Below are positions 8,964-17,952 of a DNA stretch of 64,000 nt, piece by piece. The notes under the pieces were generated by a model, which worked only from the letters and a program-made list of their open reading frames with translations, was not told the DNA's origin and ran no database searches. Position 1 is the first letter of the stretch. Each line of letters opens with the position of its first letter. Source of the DNA: CAZCAC01 sp964496575 (GTDB taxonomy: Bacteria; Planctomycetota; UBA1135; GCA-002686595); assembly GCA_964496575.1 (NCBI GenBank), contig CAZCAC010000001.1:62001-126000 (forward strand), in the 5' to 3' direction. A program made the position numbers and the translations under genes.

Positions 8964-10274
8964 TCAACCCTTCCGCAACGACTTCATCGCCTTCTCGTAC
9001 TCCTTGAACGCGGCCTTGAATCCCTCCGGGGCACCGACCAGCTTGAACACCACCCAGCGCGCGCCCTCGACCTGGAAGTAGGCGGTGTGGATGACCTCCC
9101 CCTCGGCGTCCTCGAGCCTGACGGAGAACCCCTTGCCCAGCTTGCTCTTGGCGCTCTTCCCCTTCGTCTTCAGACCCCGCTTCTCGAGCTCCTGCTCGGT
9201 CGCTCGCATGACCTCCTTCACCGGGAAGTCGCCGATGTCGAGCGCCTCGACGATGATGTTCACCTCCGTGGGAGGCAAGGTGCGCAGGAAGAGGCTCTGG
9301 TCAGCATCCGTCTCCCGGTCGATCCAGGAGCTGGGCAGGTCGAACTCCACGCCCACCTCGGAGACGCTTCGGGTCGTGCTCCGGAAGACGGGGCGAGCCT
9401 TCAGCGCCTTCTCCGCGGCAGTGCCGACCTTCGTGGTGAGCTCGCCCTCGAAGTCGAAGGCGACCTTCATGTCGGCCCCACCCGGCCCCGGCCCCTCGCC
9501 CTCCAGGACGCCCTTCAGGTGGAAGGCCGCGAGCCGGCCCCCATCGAGATCGACGCGCAACTCGGCGTCGGCGCGGCTCTCCATCCGCGACGTGCCGCCT
9601 TCCTTCTCCTCGACCTCGGTCCAGGAGAGCTCGGCCGTGAGGCAGGCGATCTTCCCCTCCTGCTCGACGCGCGCGAAGGTGAAGTCCGCGCCGGTGACGG
9701 TCACCGCCCCGTCGGCGCTGGTGAAGGTCTTCAGCAGGGAATCGATGTGGACGGGGAAGGTGTCACCGATGCTCGCCCGTTCGGGGAGCGCGACCCAGGG
9801 ACCGACGCACTCGCCCTCGCCCTGGAGTCGCTCGAGGAGATCCCGGGTGACGATGCGATCCCCGCCCAGCTGAGCCGAGATGCTCCCGTCCTCCTGCGTG
9901 TACTGGACCTCGAGACCGTTGAGGCAGGAATCGCTCGGCTGTCCGTTGAAGCTCGAGGTGCTCTTGACCCAGCGGCGGGTGGACTCGTAGCGCTTCTGCT
10001 CGTCGTCGACCACCGTGAAGAGATCGACGAAGCTGTACCGGTCGTTCCACTTCATCTTCACCCTGGACGACCGCTCGCCCTGGAGGACGGTGATCTCACC
10101 CTTGCCCTCGACCTTGCGCTCGACCAGGACGGCCTCCCCGGCCGTCACGCCGATGCGCAGGTCCCGGGTCGTCGCGCCCTCCTCCTCCTGGGCGAGCGTC
10201 GCCGCGGACAGCAGGGGAACGATCAGGAAGGCGGCCAGCGCGGACCAGGGGAGCGAGAGTCTCGGTGCTTTCAT
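8964..10274 (-). CDS. Exported protein of unknown function with PsbP/Mog1-like C-terminal region
   Basis: The product has 436 residues from the ATG at 10274, preceded by GAGGAG at eight bases. The signal peptide runs from MKAPRLSLPWSALAAFLIVP to a cut near SAATLAQ. The central region is beta-rich with a repeated pattern of signed, charged strands (EVEEKEGGTSRMESRADAEL). The last 120 residues (VEFDLPSSWIDRET ... NIIVEALDIGDFPVKEVMRA ... KAAFKEYEKAMKSLRKG) look like the PsbP/Mog1/DcrB-type alpha-beta fold. That resemblance is by eye only. The middle part resembles in style the acidic exported protein at 41058-42110, which shares a phrase on 'reset/threshold' order (GEAVLVERKV, GEVSPGDSWEI), but homology is uncertain. 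Periplasmic; function unknown. Confidence 0.75.
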   Translation of the reverse strand: MKAPRLSLPWSALAAFLIVPLLSAATLAQEEEGATTRDLRIGVTAGEAVLVERKVEGKGEITVLQGERSSRVKMKWNDRYSFVDLFTVVDDEQKRYESTRRWVKSTSSFNGQPSDSCLNGLEVQYTQEDGSISAQLGGDRIVTRDLLERLQGEGECVGPWVALPERASIGDTFPVHIDSLLKTFTSADGAVTVTGADFTFARVEQEGKIACLTAELSWTEVEEKEGGTSRMESRADAELRVDLDGGRLAAFHLKGVLEGEGPGPGGADMKVAFDFEGELTTKVGTAAEKALKARPVFRSTTRSVSEVGVEFDLPSSWIDRETDADQSLFLRTLPPTEVNIIVEALDIGDFPVKEVMRATEQELEKRGLKTKGKSAKSKLGKGFSVRLEDAEGEVIHTAYFQVEGARWVVFKLVGAPEGFKAAFKEYEKAMKSLRKG

Positions 10275-10495
10275 TCGCCATTCTCCTCTTGGGCGGTTTC
10301 GCGATTCTCGAGCAGCGTCGTGGGGTCGATCCCCGAAGGGACGAAAGGACGCGCGTCGAGTCGGCGTTCGAGCGGAATCGGGCTCCGCCAGCGCGGTGAT
10401 GATAGCGCCCGGGGGGTGGGCGGGGCGAGCATCAGCAGACCCGGCGGGTACTCTCGGCACCGGACGGTGCGGTGCTTCCGTCCCCTACGAGTGGA

Positions 10496-11500
10496 TCAGA
10501 GGGAGATCCCGGCCCCCACGCTCACTCCCGTGAGGTTCTTCCCCCACACCATGGCGAAGCTCACCGAGACGAGGCTTCCGACCGGCAGGTTCTCTCCGGT
10601 GTCCAGCTCGAGAGAACCACCGAGCTGAACGAGGTCCTTCGCACCGCCGAGCTCCCCTTCGAGGAAGTGGCGGTAGCCGGTGGTCACCCGCCATCCGAGC
10701 GCTCCGTCGAAGAGGGAGAGGCCGGTGGGACCGACGACATCGGCCCGCAGGGTCGCGACCTGCATGCGGGTCGAGAACTCCTGGGCGCCGTCGTCCGATT
10801 CGATCGTTCGCGTCCAGCGCAGGTCGTAGCGGCCGACGAGCTCGAGCTCCAGGGATTCCCCGAGCGGCAGGAGCCAGTCGGCCCGCGTCGCCCCTCCTCC
10901 GGTCACGATCCAGCCGTCCCAGTTCAGGCCGATGCCGTCGAGGAGCAGGGCACTGACCTCCGCCCCCGGCCCGGCGTAGCCCGCTTCGTTCTCGATCCGC
11001 GACAGGCCGGCGTTCACGATCGGCGCGATCGTGAGCCCGTCCCCGAGATCGAATTCCGGACCGAGGCCGAGGAGCCCGCCGTAGGTCGTCGACTTCGAGT
11101 CCACCACGGTCTCGAGGCCCGGTAGCCCGCCGCCGTAGAGGTCCGCGGCGCGCTGCTCCTCCTTCGCGTAGCCGACGACCCCCTCGACGTACAGCCCCGT
11201 CGCCCCTTCCCCCCATGGGTGGAAGGTGGTGTGGAACGGCAGGGCGATCGCGGAGAGCTCCGTCTCGTAGGCGTCGTCGATCTCGTAGCGGGCGGTGGAG
11301 AGCTCCAGCTCGTCGGAGAGCATGACCAGCCCGGTGAAGGAGCTCGCGAAGTGAGCCCTGCGTAGCCTCTCGCTCAACGACCGGCGAAGGTCCTCCAGGC
11401 TCTGGGCTCGGCCGTCCCCCGCGAGCGCGAGCGTGGCGACGACGGCCGCCGGGATGGTGAGCCGAGCTCCGAGGTATCGTGGCCACTGCGAGAGTCTCAT
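10496..11500 (-). CDS. Outer-membrane beta-barrel protein (solitary autotransporter-barrel-like)
   Basis: The product has 334 residues with a signal peptide (MRLSQWPRYLGARLTIPAAV, cut near GDGRAQ). The mature chain is almost entirely amphipathic beta-strands with Gly and aromatic girdles: GLYVEGVVGYAKEEQ, YGGLLGLGPEFDLGDGLTIA, ELVGRYDLRW, GWRVTTGYRHFLEG, SVSFAMVWGKNLTGVSVGAG. Roughly twelve strands can be counted. The layout resembles the solitary autotransporter-like barrel family (Omp_AT), but there is no passenger domain. It is expected in the outer membrane as a porin-like or structural barrel. No clear ribosome site precedes the ATG. The neighbour at 8964-10274 is on the same strand 221 bases downstream. 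Confidence 0.72.
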   Translation of the reverse strand: MRLSQWPRYLGARLTIPAAVVATLALAGDGRAQSLEDLRRSLSERLRRAHFASSFTGLVMLSDELELSTARYEIDDAYETELSAIALPFHTTFHPWGEGATGLYVEGVVGYAKEEQRAADLYGGGLPGLETVVDSKSTTYGGLLGLGPEFDLGDGLTIAPIVNAGLSRIENEAGYAGPGAEVSALLLDGIGLNWDGWIVTGGGATRADWLLPLGESLELELVGRYDLRWTRTIESDDGAQEFSTRMQVATLRADVVGPTGLSLFDGALGWRVTTGYRHFLEGELGGAKDLVQLGGSLELDTGENLPVGSLVSVSFAMVWGKNLTGVSVGAGISL

Positions 11501-11686
11501 GCGTCGGGAAGCTGGGGAGGCGAGGACAGCCGGTCGAGCCGGCCGGGAGAGATTACGGCGCCCGCACGGCTTCCACCACCCACGTCGAACCGTTCGGAGT
11601 CGAATCGCATCCGGCCCTGTAGGTCTCTCCCCGGCGCGAGACTACGATGACCATGCGGCTCTCCGCCGGCCGGCGCCTGGAGATCG

Positions 11687-13606
11687 ATGCGAGGACCGAA
11701 GGACAGGATCCCCAGGAGCAGGAGACAGGCTCTCGCCGTGCTCGGCGGGGTCCTGATCGGCGTTCTGATCTGGCTGTTCGCGACCTCCACCGGGAGCGAG
11801 GAAGGGCTCGAGGTGAGCGGTGTAGCGAAGCAGCTGACCGCCGTCGTCACTCCCGACGGATCCCCGGAGCACGAAGCCCGCGAGGACGGACCTGGCCCGC
11901 TTCGAGCCGAGGAGTCCACCCCCCGGGTCGGCCTCGGCACGTTCGATCAGAAGCGCGAGCTGACCATCCGCATCATCGATGGTGAGACGGGTCGGGGGTT
12001 CCCGGGGATCACCTTCTCGCTGGATGCCGGGCGCGTGGGCGAGATCGGCGACCTGACCACGGACGCCGCGGGGGAAGCGCGAGTGGAGATCCCCCTCGTA
12101 GCGCGTCGCGTCGCCGTGGGCAACTGGCACCAGCTGCTCACCACGGATCGGGTCTTGCCCTGGCTCGGCGGCGGGTACGAGGGCCTGCCCCCCGAAGGCC
12201 CGGCGCTGATCGAGATCCAGTGCGTCGCTCCCTGGGCAGTGCTCGACGTTCGATTGAACCTGCCCGAGAGGCTCCAGGGTGCCGCTCGCGGGGAGGTCAG
12301 GGTCAGGGTCTCGACCGGGCATCCCTGTCACGATGGATTCTCGCCGGGCCAGGTCTCCTCCGATCGCGCTCTCCTCTCCTTCCACTGCCCCCCCACCGAG
12401 GAAGCCTGTGAGGTGGTCTTGCAGGCCTCGGGTCTCGACGGGACGCTTCATTCTCGATGCACGCCGCTGACCATCGCCCCTGGCTGGAATCGGGCGAGCC
12501 TCGAGCTCGGGGAGGCCCCGACCCTGCGCGTCTTCGTGCAAGATGAGCAGGGAGCTCCGCTGCGGAAGTGTTCGCTCTGGTGCTCGTCGAGTCCGGGGCC
12601 GTGGTACGAGTCCCTCCACCACCCGGAGGATCTCCCGCTCCGGAACGGCGAGAGCGCCTGGGCCTTCGTCGTCCACCCACCCTTCGACACGCCGATCCGG
12701 TATTCGGTGTCGGACGATCGCACGTACTGGAACGTGCTGGCGGGCACGCTGCAGCTCGAAGCGGGTGAGAAGCGCGACCTGCACCTGCGCCTGCCCGAAG
12801 AAGGCGCACCCGTGCTGCTCGCCGAGGGCCGGGTCCTCGACGAGCACGGAGCGGGGCTTCTCGATCAGGAAGTCCTCCTCCGGTTCGAGGCCGGTGGAGA
12901 GCTCCAGGGATCCACCGACGCCGGGGGTCACTTCGAGATCCACGGTCTCGGCGAAGCCCGCCGCGGCTCCTTGCGAGTCTCCCCCTACTCCGACTCGTTG
13001 TTCCCCCCCGCCCGTGACCTCGCCTTGCCCGCGACGGACATCGTGCTGCAGCGGACCCGGCCCCCGGAAACGCGACGGATCTCCATCGCCATCAGGGACG
13101 CCCGCGACGGGCGAATCATCGAGGACGCCGGTCTCGAGGTGCACGCACGCGAGGAAGGGAACCGCTGGCGATTGCTCACCTGCCTGCTCGATGCCGAAGG
13201 GACCTTCGAGATCCCATACGAGCCCGATCTCTCGCTGTTCTGGTCGGCGATGTCCTTCGATCACGAGAGCGAGACCGGGGCGCTCCTGCCCGAGCATCTC
13301 CGGGAGGACCCAGCGCTCCTCGAGATCGAGCTCCACCCCGGGCTCCTGGTGAAGTACCGCGTCGTCGACGAGCGGACGGGCCGCGGTATCGCCGGGGCGA
13401 TCGCGCGGGATCGTGAGGGAGATCCGCTCGGTCGTTCCGACCCGGACGGCGTGATCGAGGTACGGGCCGCCGGGTACCTCGAGGACATCACCGTCGTGGC
13501 GTCCGGCTACCTCGACGGGTTCATCGCCCCCTACGCCATGAACCGCTGGATGGGGAACATCCCGCTGCGCCGCGAGGTTCCTTCGGGAGTCGTCGAAACC
13601 CGCTGA
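11687..13606 (+). CDS. Membrane-anchored protein with carboxypeptidase-regulatory-like repeats
   Basis: The product has 639 residues from an ATG with GGAG four bases upstream. A basic N-terminus (MRGPKDRIPRSRRQA) precedes one membrane helix (LAVLGGVLIGVLIWLFA), and the rest is predicted to be outside the cytoplasm. The ectodomain holds several Ig-like strand-rich modules of the carboxypeptidase regulatory type, e.g. LTIRIIDGETGRGFPGITF ... LTTDAAGEARVEI, GRVLDEHGAGLLDQEVLLRF ... TDAGGHFEIHGL and RVVDERTGRGIAGAIARD. It shares this layout with 31786-34233 and 36171-38225, so the window has three paralogues. No enzymatic motif is visible; the role is probably structural or binding. The stop lies 10 bases from the convergent GT39 gene. 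Confidence 0.8.
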   Translation: MRGPKDRIPRSRRQALAVLGGVLIGVLIWLFATSTGSEEGLEVSGVAKQLTAVVTPDGSPEHEAREDGPGPLRAEESTPRVGLGTFDQKRELTIRIIDGETGRGFPGITFSLDAGRVGEIGDLTTDAAGEARVEIPLVARRVAVGNWHQLLTTDRVLPWLGGGYEGLPPEGPALIEIQCVAPWAVLDVRLNLPERLQGAARGEVRVRVSTGHPCHDGFSPGQVSSDRALLSFHCPPTEEACEVVLQASGLDGTLHSRCTPLTIAPGWNRASLELGEAPTLRVFVQDEQGAPLRKCSLWCSSSPGPWYESLHHPEDLPLRNGESAWAFVVHPPFDTPIRYSVSDDRTYWNVLAGTLQLEAGEKRDLHLRLPEEGAPVLLAEGRVLDEHGAGLLDQEVLLRFEAGGELQGSTDAGGHFEIHGLGEARRGSLRVSPYSDSLFPPARDLALPATDIVLQRTRPPETRRISIAIRDARDGRIIEDAGLEVHAREEGNRWRLLTCLLDAEGTFEIPYEPDLSLFWSAMSFDHESETGALLPEHLREDPALLEIELHPGLLVKYRVVDERTGRGIAGAIARDREGDPLGRSDPDGVIEVRAAGYLEDITVVASGYLDGFIAPYAMNRWMGNIPLRREVPSGVVETR

Positions 13607-13616
13607 GCATCCTCCG

Positions 13617-15350
13617 TCAGGGCCCGTCCGCCAGCTCCATGCGCCTCGCGAGATCGTCCGGCTGGTGCGTGCGATCGCGGGCGTGCGCGGCACGCTGGTC
13701 CCCCTTTTCGAACAGCCAGTAGGAGAGATCCGCGTGCAGCACGATCTCGTGATCTCGACCGAAGTAGTGCCGGGTCTCCCAGGAGAAGGGCACCGGAGCG
13801 CTCAGCGGATACTCGACCACCTCGCCTCGTGCCGCTCGCTCCGAGAGCTCGGCGTGGAAGCGCGTCGTCTCGGAGCGATGACCCAGGTGCTGCAACGGCG
13901 AGACGACCCGGACCGCCGCGTAGCCGACGAGCAGCAGCGTCAGCCCGCTGGCGAACGCGACTCCCATCCGTCGCCCCAGCACCCTCCGCAGGCCGAACAG
14001 CAGGGCCGCTGCGACCAGCGTGGTGATCGCGATCGCCGCCCAGGGGGCTCCCGCGGGTGGAGGCCGCAGCACGGTGTCCATCGGGAGCCGGTACGCTCGC
14101 GTCGCGAACGGGTTGAGCTCGCCCAGGCCGACGTCGAGCCAGACGCACAGCGCGAACACCAGGGCGGCACCGCAGAGGAGCGGCGTCCCCGGTGACCGCC
14201 GGCCGAGCGCGGAGAGCCAGCGCCCGACGAAGGCGGAGAGCAGCGGGATCGCCGGGAGGATGTACCAGGCGTGGTGCTTGTCGACGATCGAGTAGAAGAC
14301 GAAGAAGGCCAGCACGAAGAGGGCCAGCACCTTCCACGGGAGTCGTTCGCGCGCCGTATCGCCGGAGCGCACTCCGGAGACGACCGCCAGCGGATAGACG
14401 AGGGCGTAGGGAAACGCGCCGAAGAGCAGGACCCAGACGTAGAAGCCGGTGTTGCGCAGGAGGCCGCTCTCCAGGCCCGGCATCGTTCCGGGCCGGTACT
14501 GATCGTCCACCGCGCCGGCGACCTCGCCACCCATCTGCCGTGCCACGGTCAGGAAGGCATCCCAGTGCACGATCATCTGGGCGAGGTGCCAGGTGAGCCC
14601 GAGGGGCAGCACCCAGCACGCCGCGCGGGCGAAGCGCCAGAAGTGCGGCCTCGTGATGACCAGCGCGGCGAAGCAGCAGATCTCCGCGAAGAGTGGGATC
14701 AGGACCACCGGGGCCTTGAGGTTGATGAGAAGGACGAGACAGAGGTGATGGGGAATCCAGCTCTTCCCCTCGAGCACCGCGCGCACGAAGCACCAGGCCA
14801 GCAGCGTGATCACGAAGCAGAGCACGGGCTCGAGCTCTCCGGTGCGTGCCGAGTGGAGGTAGAGGAACTGCAGCGTGGTGAGCTGCACGATCCCCGCCAG
14901 CACGGCGGCGCGTCGATCGGCGATGTAGAGGACGAGCCGGTACGTCATCAGCACGCTGGCGACGGCGAAGAGCGCCGACAGGATCCGCATCGTCCACAGG
15001 CTCGAGCCGAACAGCGTGATCACGACCGCGCGCGCCCAGTACTGGAGCGGCGCGTTCATGAACGTGTCGTAGATCCGATGCTCGCCGAGGAGGTCCAGGC
15101 GGAACCAGTTGCCCGACTCGACCATCCCGGCCGCGATGCCGTGGTAGGCCCCTTCGTCGCCGTTGACCAGGCCGTAGCTGCCCAGGCCGAGGAGGATGAG
15201 CGGCACGGCCAGCAGCGACAGCACGGCGAGGTCCAGCGCTCGGGGCCTCCTTCGCGGCGCGAGCTCACCCTCCCCCACCCGCCGGAGCGGTGGCGGACAG
15301 CGAGGAGGGCTCCGCCTGGAGCCCCGATGAGACCGTGCGAGCTGGTTCAT
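13617..15350 (-). CDS. Glycosyltransferase family 39-type integral membrane protein
   Basis: The product has 577 residues from the ATG at 15350. The frame extends further upstream, but that extension reads as Pro/Arg-rich non-protein. After a basic tail a first membrane helix (LAVLSLLAVPLILLGLG) leads into the first outer loop NGDEGAYHGIAAGMVESGNW. Its Asp-Glu pair is the conserved acidic site of ArnT/PMT-type glycosyltransferases. About eleven more membrane helices follow, then a C-terminal soluble domain (SERAARGEVVEYPL ... HYFGRDHEIVLHADLSYWLF). Members use polyprenyl-phosphate sugars to glycosylate lipids or proteins outside the cytoplasm. The acceptor here is unknown. It could modify the many secreted proteins of this organism, but nothing in the sequence proves it. 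Confidence 0.85.
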   Translation of the reverse strand: MNQLARSHRGSRRSPPRCPPPLRRVGEGELAPRRRPRALDLAVLSLLAVPLILLGLGSYGLVNGDEGAYHGIAAGMVESGNWFRLDLLGEHRIYDTFMNAPLQYWARAVVITLFGSSLWTMRILSALFAVASVLMTYRLVLYIADRRAAVLAGIVQLTTLQFLYLHSARTGELEPVLCFVITLLAWCFVRAVLEGKSWIPHHLCLVLLINLKAPVVLIPLFAEICCFAALVITRPHFWRFARAACWVLPLGLTWHLAQMIVHWDAFLTVARQMGGEVAGAVDDQYRPGTMPGLESGLLRNTGFYVWVLLFGAFPYALVYPLAVVSGVRSGDTARERLPWKVLALFVLAFFVFYSIVDKHHAWYILPAIPLLSAFVGRWLSALGRRSPGTPLLCGAALVFALCVWLDVGLGELNPFATRAYRLPMDTVLRPPPAGAPWAAIAITTLVAAALLFGLRRVLGRRMGVAFASGLTLLLVGYAAVRVVSPLQHLGHRSETTRFHAELSERAARGEVVEYPLSAPVPFSWETRHYFGRDHEIVLHADLSYWLFEKGDQRAAHARDRTHQPDDLARRMELADGP

Positions 15351-15715
15351 CTCCGGGGTGGTCGGGAACGCATCGAGCCGGATCGAAGCTCTCACCACCT
15401 CTCGGTCGGCGAGACGAGAGCTCCACCAGCCACACCGATCTGGATGCACCCCGGGCGGATTTCGGCCTCGGAACCCGGAGAATTCCCTCGGGAGCCGATC
15501 CCGGGTCCCTTCCCGGTCGGAGCCCGGTCGGCACACGATCCACCTGCCCCCTTGGTGAAATCCCCGGAATCCCTTATCCTCCGAGGTGTGGATCGGAAAG
15601 CGGTTTCACGCGCCATTCGTGAATTGCGTCGTGGAGCTGCGCAGCCCAGAGACCTCGGGTCCCGTGCAGCCCCTCGCCCGGGCCGACGCAGGCATCCCGG
15701 CAGCACGACAGCTTC
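15351..15715. promoter_or_regulatory. Divergent intergenic region with GH16 promoter and degenerate LacI operator
   Basis: This 365-bp gap separates the minus-strand GT39 gene from the plus-strand GH16 gene. TTGGTG (15552-15557), a 17-base spacer and TATCCT (15575-15580) make a sigma-70-like promoter for the GH16 gene. Just downstream, 15595-15608 reads GGAAAGCGGTTTCA, matching 12 of 14 positions of the operator TGAAACCGGTTTCA seen elsewhere in the locus. No second half-site lies 26 bp away. I see no gene in this stretch. Confidence 0.5.
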
Positions 15716-17908
15716 ATGCCTCCTCATTCGTTCTCACCACCGTCCCGGCGCCTGCCTGGCTCTTCCCGCGCACGGCGAGCCCTCGCCGGAGCATTCCTGG
15801 CGAGCGCCGCGCTGGCTGCCCCCTCCGCGGCCCAGTACCAGCTCGTCTGGGCCGACGAGTTCAACGGAAGCCAGCTCGACTCGAGCAAGTGGCAGCCCGA
15901 GATAGGCACGGGGTGCCCGAACCTCTGTGGCTGGGGCAACAACGAGCTCCAGTACTACCGCGCCGAGAACGTCACGGTCGGAGGCGGGCACCTCACAATC
16001 ACCGCGAAGCAGGAGTACTACGGCGGCGCGTCGTACACGTCCGCCCGGCTGCACACCAGGTATCAGGGCGACTGGACCTACGGTCGCTTCGAGATGCGCG
16101 CCAGGCTGCCGATCGGCCAGGGACTGTGGCCGGCCTTCTGGATGATGCCGACCGACAGCGTGTACGGCGTCTGGGCCGCGAGCGGCGAGATCGACATCAT
16201 GGAGATCATCGGGTCGGTGCCGAACCGGGTCCACGGGACGATCCACTACGGCGACACGTCCCCGAACAACGTCAGCTCGGGGGGCAGCTACGTCCTCCCG
16301 AGCGGCACCTTCCACGACGACTTCCACGTCTTCGCGGTGGAGTGGGAAGAGACCGAGATCCGCTGGTACGTCGACGGCATCCTCTACTCGACGAAGAACA
16401 ACTGGTGGTCCTCCGGTGGGCCCTACCCCGCACCCTTCGACGAGCGCTTCCACCTCATCCTGAACACGGCCGTCGGCGGGAACTGGCCCGGCCCTCCCGA
16501 CGGGAGCACGCAGTTCCCCCAGGACTTCGTGATCGATTACGTGCGAGTCTACCAGGACCTCGGAGGTGGTCTCGCCAACTGCCTGCTCACGTTCGACGAC
16601 ATGGAGCACGCGAACCCGTACGGCAACGGGTACTTCCACTTCTCCGCCCCGACCGCGAGCGGTGGGATCGGCGCCAACATCGGCGACGTGCCCCCGGTGA
16701 ACGGCGGCAACGCCTCGCTGGAGGTGGGCTGGGGAGCCGGTGGAGCGCCGGGCTACTACGGCGGCTTTGGGCGCACCTATCCACTCGACCTCACGAGTGC
16801 GGACCACTTCGAGATGTGGATCAACCCGGACGCCGGCCTGGACTGCGTCATCGAGGTCAACCTGCAGGACGACGACAACGGCGACAACGTGATCCCGGGC
16901 ACGCCGGACGGCGCGGATGACGAGTTCCAGTACGTACTGACCGTGGGTCCCTCGGGCTCCGAGGTGATCAGCGGCGGCGGCTGGCAGAAGGTCAGGGTCC
17001 CGTTCTCCAGCTTCGTCGACGACAACAGCTACCACTACGGCGGGAACGGCGTCTTCGACCCGGCGCCGACGGGCGTGGGCGGCAACGGCCAGCTGATCGG
17101 AGTGGTCTTCGCGCTCATCAGCAACAGCGGCGCCGACATCACCTTCCGCACCGACAACTGGGAGTTCACGCGGCACGGCAGCCAGGTCGCTGGGCGCGTC
17201 TGGAGCGACGAGGACGGGGACGGGTTCGACACCGGGGAACCGGGATTGGCCGGCGTGAGGGTCGAGGCCTACGACCCGATCCTCGACAAGGTCGTGGAGT
17301 TCTCCGTCACGGACGCCAGCGGCCACTACAGCATCGAACAGATCCCCCAGGGGTCGTACACGATTCGCGTCGACCCGAGCACGCTTCCCGCGGGAGTGAC
17401 GGCGACGTTCGATCCCGACGGCATCGCGTCACTGCACGAGTTCGAGTCGACGCTGGTGTGCGACGAGACGGTCGCCTTCCAGGATTTCGGCTACCAGCCA
17501 GGCGGCGGCACGGTGACGATCTTCTGCGTCGGCGAGCCGAACTCGGTCGGTCCGGGTTCCTCGATCGCCCACAGCGGGACCCTCTCGATCGGCGCCAACG
17601 ACTTCGTGATCGAGCAGACCGGAGGGATCCCGGGCGGTTTCGGCCTGTTCTTCTTCGGCCCGAACGAGATCGACATCCCCTTCGGCGAGGGTCGGCGCTG
17701 TGTCGGCGGCGGCATTCTCCGCATCGGGCCGGCGCAGACCGCTGATGGGATCGGCGACGCTGCGCGCCTGGTCGACTTCACGACCACTCCCGGCAACAGC
17801 ATCAGCGCGGGCTCGACCTGGAAGTTCCAGTACTGGTACCGCGATCCAGCCGGCGGTCCCTTCGGCTTCAACCTCTCGAACGGACTCTCCGCGACCTTCG
17901 CGCCCTGA
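15716..17908 (+). CDS. Secreted GH16 endo-beta-1,3-glucanase (laminarinase-like), multidomain
   Basis: The product has 730 residues. The signal region (basic tail, then ALAGAFLASAALAAPSAAQ) ends near residue 40. Residues 41-290 are a GH16 jelly roll with the family signature GEIDIMEIIG; E158 is the expected nucleophile, D160 the assisting residue and E163 the acid/base. The W/N-rich cleft (CGWGNNELQYY, GLWPAFWMMP) fits laminarinases. Residues 295-480 form a CBM-like beta-sandwich (TFDDMEHANPYGNGYFHF). Residues 490-590 are an SdrD-B-like module (VAGRVWSDEDGDGFDTGEPG). The last 130 residues are a Cys-poor version of the secreted-protein C-terminal module (FCVGEPNS ... FNLSNGLSATFAP). It would cut beta-1,3-glucan outside the cell. 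GH17 follows 44 bases downstream, probably co-transcribed. Confidence 0.9.
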   Translation: MPPHSFSPPSRRLPGSSRARRALAGAFLASAALAAPSAAQYQLVWADEFNGSQLDSSKWQPEIGTGCPNLCGWGNNELQYYRAENVTVGGGHLTITAKQEYYGGASYTSARLHTRYQGDWTYGRFEMRARLPIGQGLWPAFWMMPTDSVYGVWAASGEIDIMEIIGSVPNRVHGTIHYGDTSPNNVSSGGSYVLPSGTFHDDFHVFAVEWEETEIRWYVDGILYSTKNNWWSSGGPYPAPFDERFHLILNTAVGGNWPGPPDGSTQFPQDFVIDYVRVYQDLGGGLANCLLTFDDMEHANPYGNGYFHFSAPTASGGIGANIGDVPPVNGGNASLEVGWGAGGAPGYYGGFGRTYPLDLTSADHFEMWINPDAGLDCVIEVNLQDDDNGDNVIPGTPDGADDEFQYVLTVGPSGSEVISGGGWQKVRVPFSSFVDDNSYHYGGNGVFDPAPTGVGGNGQLIGVVFALISNSGADITFRTDNWEFTRHGSQVAGRVWSDEDGDGFDTGEPGLAGVRVEAYDPILDKVVEFSVTDASGHYSIEQIPQGSYTIRVDPSTLPAGVTATFDPDGIASLHEFESTLVCDETVAFQDFGYQPGGGTVTIFCVGEPNSVGPGSSIAHSGTLSIGANDFVIEQTGGIPGGFGLFFFGPNEIDIPFGEGRRCVGGGILRIGPAQTADGIGDAARLVDFTTTPGNSISAGSTWKFQYWYRDPAGGPFGFNLSNGLSATFAP

Positions 17909-17952
17909 GCCCGGGCCCGCTCTGCAGAACGCGGGTGAAGGAAGCACCGGTC

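Noticed and set aside
8455..8967. 170-residue minus-strand frame in the 8.3-8.8 kb gap
   Set aside because: Arg/Gly-rich, no ribosome site, overlaps the more plausible small peptide.
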